Assembly (NCBI GenBank): GCA_014377915.1
Contig: JACMOT010000214.1
Coordinates: 1 to 11,267, forward strand
DNA length: 11,267 nucleotides
Reading direction: 5' to 3'
Source of the DNA: Tardiphaga sp.
GTDB lineage: Bacteria > Pseudomonadota > Alphaproteobacteria > Rhizobiales > Xanthobacteraceae
Each line of letters starts with the position of its first letter. Within the stretch, counting starts at the first letter, position 1. A model generated the notes under the pieces. The model saw only the letters and a program-made list of their open reading frames with translations, made no database searches and was not told the origin of the DNA. Made by a program: the position numbers and the translations under genes. This document shows positions 5,757 to 11,267 of this stretch, in pieces.

Positions 5757-7902
5757 GGGCGGCCTTCCCCTCGGCGCTTGCCGGCTGCGGGCGCAGCCGG
5801 GTCAGGATCTGGTCGGCGGGGCCATCGGCGACGATCTTGCCATGGTCGAACACCAGGATGCGGTCTACCAGCGACAGCAGCGAGGGCCGGTGCGTCGAGA
5901 CGATGATCGACATTTCGCCCTTCGCCAGCGCCTTCAGCCGCTCCAGGAATTCGCTCTCGCTGCGCACGTCGAAATGCGCGGTCGGCTCATCCAGAAAAAG
6001 CACCCGCGGCTTGCGGATCAGCACGCGGGCCAGGCCAATCGCCTGTTTCTGGCCGCCCGACAGGCTGCGTCCGCCCTCGGGGATCATCATGTCGTAGCCC
6101 TGGGGGTGACCGGCAATGAAGGTCTCGACGCCCGACAGCCGCGCCGCGGCCAGCACCTCTTCGTCGGTCGCGGCCGTCCGGCCCAGCGTAATGTTGTCGC
6201 GCAGCTTGCCGTAGAACAGATCAGTGTCCTGCAGCACGAAGCCGATCCCGGCGCGAAGATCCGCGGGGTCGTATTGCCGGATATCGATGCCGTCGATCAG
6301 GATACTGCCTTCGCTCGGCGGATAGAACGCCGTTGCCAGCCGGCCCACCGTCGTCTTGCCCGATCCGACGCGGCCGATGATGCCGATTTTTTCGCCGGCT
6401 CTGACATGGAAGGAAACGCCGTCGAGCGCCTTGGTCGGGCTGTTGGGATAGGAAAAGCTGACATTCCTGAACTCGATACTGCCCTGAGTGACCTCGCGCG
6501 CCACATAGATCTTTTCCGGCGGCCGCTCGCGCTCCAGCCCCATCAGGCGATCGACCGAACGCAGCGCCGACGAGGTTTGCGTGGCCCGCGTCATCACCGC
6601 GGCGATGCCGGCGATCGGTCCGAGGATGCGTCCGGACAGCATGTTGGCGGCGACCAGCGCGCCTACCGACAGCTTGCCGTCGAGAATCAGGAACACGCCG
6701 ACCACGACCAGCAACAGGCTGCAGAGCTGGGTGGCGACGCTGGCGCTGGTCATGGCCAGCGACGACCAGAACTGCACGTCCTCGCTCGATCGCGCGGTGG
6801 CGGCGACCGAGCGTTCCCACACCGTCTGCACGCGGCTTTCGCCGGCCACGGCGCGCACCGTCTCGATGCCGCTCAGCGATTCGACCAGAATGCCGTGACG
6901 GGCGGCGGACTCCGCCTGCAGCCGCCGCATCGCGCGGTCGAGCGGTCGCTGCACCAGCAATCCGACCCCGATCATGACCGGCAGCATCGCCAGCGGAATC
7001 CAGGCCAGCGGGCCTGCGATCACGAACAACACGGCGATGAACAGGATCGCAAACAGCATGTCGGTGGCCGAAACCACCGTGCCGGACGTGAAGAACTCGC
7101 GCACCGAGTCGAAGTCGCGAATCTGGTTGGCAAGGATGCCGACCGACGGCGGACGCTTGTCCATCTTCACCGCCATCACATGCTCGAAGATATTCGCCGC
7201 CAGCACGACGTCGATCTTCTTGCCGGTCATGTCGATGATGCGGCTGCGCACTACCTTGAGCAGGAAATCGAAGGCGATCGCGAGGCCGAGCCCGATCCCC
7301 AGCGCGACCAGAGACGGGATCGCCCCGTTTGGAATCACCCGATCATAGACGCTCATGGTGAACAGCGGTGCCGCCAGCGCCAGCATGTTGACGATGAAGG
7401 CGGCGACCGCGACATGGCCGTAATTGGCACCGAAGCGGCTCACCACCGACCAGAACCAGTGCTTCTTCGGCAGGTCGCCGGTCGCCACCGCGCGAGGATC
7501 TCCGACATTCGCCGGTCGCACGAAATAGGCAAAGCCAGCATATCGCGTCTCGATGAGATCGATGCGCTCGATGGCATCGGCTCCCTGTTTCGACGGATCG
7601 GCCAGCGTCATGCGCTTGGCCGCCGGATCGATATCGCGAAGAATTCGCGTCGCGCCATCGTGAAACAGCAACACCGCGGGTAACACCAGCGCCGGGATAT
7701 CCGCGAGCTTGCGTTCTTTCAGTTCAGCCTCGAGTCCGGCGCGCTGCGCGGCACGCTCATACAGCGCGGCTGTCAACACGCCGCGCTCGACGGGAAGTCC
7801 GGCCAACAGCGCGCCGCGGCTGAGGGCTCTGCCATGATACGCGGCCAGATATAACAGACTGTCGGTCAGCGAATCCGTATGATCCGACGGCGGCACCGCC
7901 AC
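5743..7902 (-). CDS. lapB: LapB-type type I secretion ABC transporter (permease/ATPase)
   Basis: This 719-residue protein is a fused permease and ATPase that would power adhesin export. Residues ~10-130 form a C39-peptidase-like domain. The usual catalytic cysteine region reads LLYLAAYHGRAL with no Cys, so it is a non-cleaving, substrate-docking type, as in LapB, LssB and HlyB. The ABC transmembrane domain occupies ~150-450 with about six hydrophobic segments. The ATPase domain at ~475-705 has Walker A GRVGSGKTT (510-518), Q-loop near FVLQDTD, signature LSGGQ (614-618), Walker B RVLFLDEPT (633-641) and H-loop His671. It is therefore expected to be active. The start is a GTG with GGAG six bases upstream. 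The frame stays open upstream for another ~37 codons without ATG, GTG or TTG, so the true N-terminus is uncertain. The gene overlaps lapC by 14 bases and lies 215 bases after the TolC-type gene. Confidence 0.94.
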   Translation of the reverse strand: MAVPPSDHTDSLTDSLLYLAAYHGRALSRGALLAGLPVERGVLTAALYERAAQRAGLEAELKERKLADIPALVLPAVLLFHDGATRILRDIDPAAKRMTLADPSKQGADAIERIDLIETRYAGFAYFVRPANVGDPRAVATGDLPKKHWFWSVVSRFGANYGHVAVAAFIVNMLALAAPLFTMSVYDRVIPNGAIPSLVALGIGLGLAIAFDFLLKVVRSRIIDMTGKKIDVVLAANIFEHVMAVKMDKRPPSVGILANQIRDFDSVREFFTSGTVVSATDMLFAILFIAVLFVIAGPLAWIPLAMLPVMIGVGLLVQRPLDRAMRRLQAESAARHGILVESLSGIETVRAVAGESRVQTVWERSVAATARSSEDVQFWSSLAMTSASVATQLCSLLLVVVGVFLILDGKLSVGALVAANMLSGRILGPIAGIAAVMTRATQTSSALRSVDRLMGLERERPPEKIYVAREVTQGSIEFRNVSFSYPNSPTKALDGVSFHVRAGEKIGIIGRVGSGKTTVGRLATAFYPPSEGSILIDGIDIRQYDPADLRAGIGFVLQDTDLFYGKLRDNITLGRTAATDEEVLAAARLSGVETFIAGHPQGYDMMIPEGGRSLSGGQKQAIGLARVLIRKPRVLFLDEPTAHFDVRSESEFLERLKALAKGEMSIIVSTHRPSLLSLVDRILVFDHGKIVADGPADQILTRLRPQPASAEGKAAHVAV
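5763..5770 (-). promoter_or_regulatory. Strong ribosome binding site of lapC inside lapB
   Basis: GGGGAAGG six bases before the lapC ATG lies within the last codons of the ABC transporter gene. It indicates coupled expression of the two inner-membrane secretion components. Confidence 0.65.
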
Positions 7903-8117
7903 GGCGGGCTCCGCTTCGTCCGCAGCAACGTCAAACTTGTTTGAAATGATATTTAATGATGCCTCGGAAATACCAGGCGCCTGAACGGCCCAAACACCAT
8001 CGCCAATTATTACTTAGGGTTGAGCCCTAGCCGCGATCGCGCAAAACAGCCTGCGTTGTCTGAAGCCACGACCAACCGGACTCGGATCAATTCCAAGCCA
8101 TGGTCATGTCGCTGCGA
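7903..8117. other. Gap between tolC-like gene and lapB
   Basis: These 215 bases contain no strong terminator on the minus strand, so readthrough from the tolC-like gene into lapB is plausible. A small inverted repeat TAGGG/CCCTA with a five-base loop lies just before the TAA that bounds the lapB frame. The part nearest lapB (7903-8011) is an open, coding-like extension of the lapB frame without a standard start codon. Confidence 0.45.
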
Positions 8118-9704
8118 TCATTGCTTGCCGGCGATCGCCGTCTTCGCCGACAAATTGCCCTGCCCGAATGCCCCCGACGCCAGAAACAACGCATTCGCAT
8201 TCAACGAATCATTCGACGTCCAGCGGTCGCCGAAAGTGACGACCCGAGGCTCCGGTATGGGCGCGAACGGTGAGTTCCAATGCGGGATCGGCAGCACCGT
8301 AATCAGCGGTTCGGAACCCGGCTCAGGCGCGGCCAGCAGGATCGGCGGCAGCCGGACGGGAATGAGTCCCAGCGGCTGGCTTTCGATCGGATCAGCTTCG
8401 GGCGGCCGACCCGTCTTGAGGTAAGACAACAACTGCCCCATCGCGGCCAGCAACTGATAGTCCGCGAATACGGCCACGCCGCGCGCCGAGACCAGCGATA
8501 CCTGCGCGTTGAAAAACTGGTTCTGCGAGTTCAGCAGATCGATCAGCGTGCGCTGGCCGAGTTCATATTCCTTATTGTAGGCGGCAAAGGTGCGACGTGC
8601 GGCATCGACCTCGCGCAGCAAGGCGGCGGCACGCTCGGAGGTGATGGTACGCGCCGCCCATGCCTTGTCGAGCGATTCGAGCGCTTCCCGTTGCAGCCGC
8701 GCATGTTTCTGCTGCTGCTCGATCATGCGTTCGGCGGCCTCGGCGCGCTTCCAACTGTCCTGGCCGCCGTTGAAGATGTCCCAGCTAACCACGACCTTGC
8801 CACTGACTTCGTCGTACTTGCCGGGATAGATCACCGAATCACGCCCACGGGTGGCCGAGCCTTCGAGCGCGACATTCGGCACGAACGCGCCCGCGGTGGA
8901 GTCGAAGGCCCGCTTCGCGGCGAGCACGTCCGCGCCTGCGGCACGAATGGTCGGATTGTACTTGAAGGCAACGTCGAGCGAGTCGTTCTTGCTCGCCGGC
9001 ATCTCAGGAAGCCGCCCGGGGAAACGCACGTTGAACGGTTCTAAACCCACCGTCTTGCGATATTTGGCCCGCGCATAATCGAGGCTGAGCCGGAAATCCG
9101 CCACCGCGGCTTCGGCAAAAGCCACACGCTCTTCAGCTTGCTGGGTATCACCCTCCCCCGCACGGCCGCCGGCGAAACGGGCACGCACGTTCTTGCGCAG
9201 TTCCAGGTGAATCTGCAGATTCTGCTCGGCGAGCGCGACCAGACGAAGATAACGGGTGACATCGACATAGGCCTCGGCAGCGTCCAGCGCGATCAATTCG
9301 GTGCGCTCAAGCACCCGAAACGCGGCGGCATCGACGCGGGCGGCCTGGCGCCAGATCTCGTTGATCGACGAAAAGCCGTCAAAAACCAGCTGGCGAACAA
9401 CAACCGAAGCCTCCCGGCCATTGATGTAGCTTCCGTTACCTACCGGGGCCGGCGTGATATAGCGATTGATCATCGCCGGCCCGGCGTTGGCCTGTAGCCG
9501 AATTTGCGGCAGAAGCGCGCTTTGGCTTTGCCCTAGCTCGGCCTCCGTGGCGCGGCGATTAGCCGATGCCTCGCCAACACCGGGGTTTGTTTTCACCGCC
9601 TGATTGATGGCGTCCAGAATTGAGAATGGCTCGGCGGCGTGCGCAACCCGCAGCCCAAGACCCAGAAAAACAACCACAACGAGCGTTTTTGAAATCTGTT
9701 CCAT
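8118..9704 (-). CDS. TolC-family outer membrane protein of type I secretion (LapE-like)
   Basis: This 528-residue protein is the outer-membrane exit channel for the secretion system. A clear signal peptide (MEQISKTLVVVVFLGLGLRVAHA) ends at residue 23. Two outer-membrane efflux repeats follow. The first opens with ILDAINQAVKTNPGVGEASANRR and contains the typical AELGQSQSALLPQIRL. The second contains the structural counterpart AGADVLAAKRAFDSTAGAFVPNVALEG, followed later by the helical RTLIDLLNSQNQFFNAQVSLVSA and FADYQLLAAMGQL motif of the TIGR01844 type. From residue ~432 a 97-residue tail rich in Pro, Leu and Ile extends past the usual family end. No good SD precedes the ATG, but the signal peptide fixes the start. 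It is the first gene of the secretion set, so the set may be transcribed from its promoter. The LapE role is inferred from context. Confidence 0.93.
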   Translation of the reverse strand: MEQISKTLVVVVFLGLGLRVAHAAEPFSILDAINQAVKTNPGVGEASANRRATEAELGQSQSALLPQIRLQANAGPAMINRYITPAPVGNGSYINGREASVVVRQLVFDGFSSINEIWRQAARVDAAAFRVLERTELIALDAAEAYVDVTRYLRLVALAEQNLQIHLELRKNVRARFAGGRAGEGDTQQAEERVAFAEAAVADFRLSLDYARAKYRKTVGLEPFNVRFPGRLPEMPASKNDSLDVAFKYNPTIRAAGADVLAAKRAFDSTAGAFVPNVALEGSATRGRDSVIYPGKYDEVSGKVVVSWDIFNGGQDSWKRAEAAERMIEQQQKHARLQREALESLDKAWAARTITSERAAALLREVDAARRTFAAYNKEYELGQRTLIDLLNSQNQFFNAQVSLVSARGVAVFADYQLLAAMGQLLSYLKTGRPPEADPIESQPLGLIPVRLPPILLAAPEPGSEPLITVLPIPHWNSPFAPIPEPRVVTFGDRWTSNDSLNANALFLASGAFGQGNLSAKTAIAGKQ

Positions 9705-9761
9705 GCTTGAGCGCTAACAAAAGCTGTAACCCGTCGCAACATCAAAAGCCACAATTCACAA

Positions 9762-9791
9762 AACACAGCCGATGTGTTGCCAGGAAAACAC
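9762..9791. promoter_or_regulatory. Cluster of AACAC/GTGTT half-sites upstream of the tolC-like gene
   Basis: AACACA (9762-9767), TGTGTT (9773-9778) and AACAC (9787-9791) make two overlapping inverted repeats with spacers of 5 and 8 bases, 58-87 bases upstream of the start codon. The location suits an operator or activator site. No known consensus was matched. Confidence 0.35.
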
Positions 9792-9880
9792 TACTTGGGT
9801 AAGCAGCACGGCATTATGACAAAATAATAAATCTTAAATTGACAGTTTTTTGAAATATAATATCTTTTTCCTCCATGTTG

Positions 9881-9896
9881 TTGCTTCCTGAAGCAA
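9881..9896. repeat. Compact palindrome TTGCTTC-CT-GAAGCAA
   Basis: Two perfect seven-base arms are separated by two bases. It lies about 180 bases upstream of the tolC-like gene, beside the AT-rich promoter-like stretch. Dimeric regulators often bind such compact palindromes; the regulator is unknown. Confidence 0.35.
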
Positions 9897-9911
9897 ACGC
9901 ACATCTCAAAA

Positions 9912-9946
9912 TGCGGCCCAAAAAGTGTCCTCCGCAATGGGCCGCA
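9912..9946 (-). terminator. Likely rho-independent terminator of manC
   Basis: TGCGGCCCA and TGGGCCGCA are perfect nine-base arms with a 17-base loop. On the minus strand the second arm is followed by TTTT. It lies ~118 bases past the manC stop and separates that transcript from the secretion genes. The long loop and short T run keep confidence moderate. Confidence 0.5.
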
Positions 9947-9976
9947 CGCCGTCAAGGAACTGCAACCTTGAGCTTT

Positions 9977-9997
9977 AGTTATTTTCCCAAAATAACT
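9977..9997. repeat. AT-rich perfect inverted repeat, nine-base arms
   Basis: AGTTATTTT and AAAATAACT flank CCC, 67 bases past the manC stop. It is too AT-rich for a stable terminator stem, but with a nearly symmetric 21-base span it could be a protein-binding site. Confidence 0.35.
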
Positions 9998-10063
9998 TAC
10001 AACCTCCAGAGGAATCTGGTTTCAATTCGATCAACCAGGGGCTGCAATAAGCTCGTCGCCCGC

Positions 10064-11267
10064 TTAACTACGCCGGTAATCATCCTCGATGCGGATGATG
10101 TCGTCCTCGCCGAGATAGCTGCCGGTCTGCACCTCGATCAGTTCCAACGGAATCTTGCCGGGATTTTCCAGCCGGTGGGTCGCGCCGATCGGGATGTAAA
10201 TCGACTCGTTCTCGTGCACGGTCTTGACGAGTTCATTGACCGTGACCTGCGCCGCGCCGCGCACCACGATCCAGTGTTCGGAACGGTGGTGATGCTTCTG
10301 CAATGACAGCCGTCCGCCAGACTTCACGATGATGCGCTTGACCTGGTGGCGGACGCCATTGTCGACCGACTGGTAAGAGCCCCACGGGCGGTGCACTTTG
10401 AGATGATCCTCGGTGACCTTAGGGGCCACCGTCCTGAGCCTGGCGACCAGCCGCTTCATGCCATTGGCATCCTGCTGACGTGACACCAGAACCGCGTCCT
10501 GGGTCGCCACCACCACGAGATCGTCGACGCCTTCCAGCGCCACCACCGCGCCATCGCTGGACACGTTGCAATTGCGGGAATCCTCGAACACCGCGGTGCC
10601 GTGCGCGGCATTGCCCTGAGCGTCCTTGTCGGACAATTCCCACACCGCATGCCAGGAACCGACATCAGACCAGCCGCAATCGACCTGCACCACCGCGGCA
10701 TGCGAGGTCTTTTCCATCACCGCATAATCGATCGAGATGGCTTTGGCCCGGCCGAAGGCCTCCGGATCGAGCGTGATGAATCCGAGATCGCGACCCGCCT
10801 TGCCGACCGCTTCATTGATCGTCTCCACGCTGCCGACATCCACCGCACTGAACTCCTCCAGCAGCATGGCGGCGCGGAACATGAAATTACCGCTGTTCCA
10901 GAGATAGCCGGCGTTGATATAGCCGACTGCTGTCACCGGATCCGGCTTCTCGACGAATTTCACTACGCCATGGACGTTGCCGGTGATCAGGGCTCCCGGA
11001 GAAATATAGCCATATTCCGTCGCCGCACGTTCCGGCATGACGCCGAAGGTCACGATGTGGCCGGCCTCCGCGCCGGCCAGGCCTTCGCGGCAGGCAGCGA
11101 CAAAGGCGGCATTGTCACCGACCACATGGTCGGCGGCCAGCGCCAGCACCACGGCCTGCTCGTCGCGGGTCTGCGCGAAAGCTGCACCCGCCGCGATCGC
11201 CGGGCCGGAATCGCGCCGCATCGGCTCCAGCAGCACGTCGGCCTCCAGCCCGACCTCGGCGAGCTGC
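10064..11267 (-). CDS. manC: Bifunctional mannose-1-phosphate guanylyltransferase / mannose-6-phosphate isomerase, 5' end cut by the window
   Basis: About 400 residues are visible. The full protein should be ~470-480, and the frame is open past the window edge (QLAEVGLEADVLLEPMRRDS), so the N-terminal nucleotide-binding GGxGxRLWP loop lies outside. The enzyme makes GDP-mannose from mannose-1-phosphate and also interconverts fructose-6-phosphate and mannose-6-phosphate, feeding polysaccharide synthesis in the cytoplasm. Seen in order: LEP..RDSGPAIA, LAADHVV, VKFVEKPD, NAGYLWNSGNFMF, SIDYAVMEK and CGWSDVGSWHAVWEL of the transferase domain. The type II isomerase cupin domain follows, with RPWGSY, LSLQKHHHRSEHWIVVRG (metal-binding QxHxH...E) and IPIGATHRLENPG. 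Both domains look intact where visible. A likely terminator follows, so it is probably not in the same operon as the secretion genes. Confidence 0.95.
   Translation of the reverse strand, partial: QLAEVGLEADVLLEPMRRDSGPAIAAGAAFAQTRDEQAVVLALAADHVVGDNAAFVAACREGLAGAEAGHIVTFGVMPERAATEYGYISPGALITGNVHGVVKFVEKPDPVTAVGYINAGYLWNSGNFMFRAAMLLEEFSAVDVGSVETINEAVGKAGRDLGFITLDPEAFGRAKAISIDYAVMEKTSHAAVVQVDCGWSDVGSWHAVWELSDKDAQGNAAHGTAVFEDSRNCNVSSDGAVVALEGVDDLVVVATQDAVLVSRQQDANGMKRLVARLRTVAPKVTEDHLKVHRPWGSYQSVDNGVRHQVKRIIVKSGGRLSLQKHHHRSEHWIVVRGAAQVTVNELVKTVHENESIYIPIGATHRLENPGKIPLELIEVQTGSYLGEDDIIRIEDDYRRS

Larger units (their letters stand above)
9705..10063. other. Intergenic region with promoter-like AT stretch and inverted repeats
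   Basis: No gene is supported in these 359 bases. From the tolC side they hold the AACAC/GTGTT cluster (9762-9791), a very AT-rich stretch (9821-9870, 7 G or C in 50) likely to carry the promoter of the secretion genes, a TTGCTTC/GAAGCAA inverted repeat (9881-9896), a likely terminator (9912-9946), an AT-rich perfect inverted repeat (9977-9997) and a small CCAGA/TCTGG repeat (10006-10019). I could not fix a convincing -35/-10 pair. Confidence 0.55.

Noticed and set aside
5263..7683. Very long plus-strand open frame (806 codons)
   Set aside because: It is antisense to the clear lapB and lapC genes. Its translation is rich in Arg, His, Gln and Asp with no domain pattern, as expected for a shadow in GC-rich DNA.
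1..11267. CRISPR arrays, tRNA and rRNA genes
   Set aside because: No regularly spaced direct repeats, tRNA-like cloverleaf or rRNA motif was noticed on reading the window.

Overview
The window comes from a GC-rich genome with a few sharply AT-rich intergenic stretches. The gene content and protein style (LapG-type transglutaminase-like peptidase, type I secretion genes, large VCBS/T1SS-143-like adhesin, fused ManC/phosphomannose isomerase) suggest an alphaproteobacterium, most likely of the Bradyrhizobium/Rhodopseudomonas group. That placement is an inference from style, not a database match.

Every confident gene lies on the minus strand, so the locus reads from high to low coordinates. It begins with the C-terminal five-sixths of a bifunctional mannose-1-phosphate guanylyltransferase/mannose-6-phosphate isomerase (10064 to beyond the right edge). 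A ~360 bp gap holds a likely terminator and several inverted repeats. Then come a TolC-type outer-membrane secretion protein (8118-9704), a LapB-type secretion ABC transporter with an inactive C39-like N-terminal domain (5743-7902), a HlyD/LapC-type adaptor overlapping it by 14 nt (4422-5756), a LapG-type periplasmic protease (3203-4192), a small secreted protein resembling MliC lysozyme inhibitors (2734-3078), an AT-rich promoter island (about 2281-2520), and the N-terminal ~607 residues of a large repeat adhesin (337-2226).

Together these genes form a Lap-like biofilm adhesin module. The ABC transporter, adaptor and TolC-type protein export the adhesin. The adhesin carries a Pro-Ala-Ala-Gly motif at residues 120-123, after its N-terminal domain, which fits a LapG cleavage site. 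LapG would release the adhesin from the cell surface. The c-di-GMP receptor LapD, which controls LapG in known systems, is not in the window. The mannose-nucleotide gene hints at a nearby exopolysaccharide locus.

The most puzzling point is the left end. The adhesin's third repeat stops being recognisable in any frame at about position 405, exactly after Gly-Ala-Asp-Gly-Val. The remaining ~400 bp do not look like adhesin and hold no gene I recognise. This is either a real disruption (insertion or rearrangement) or an assembly chimera.
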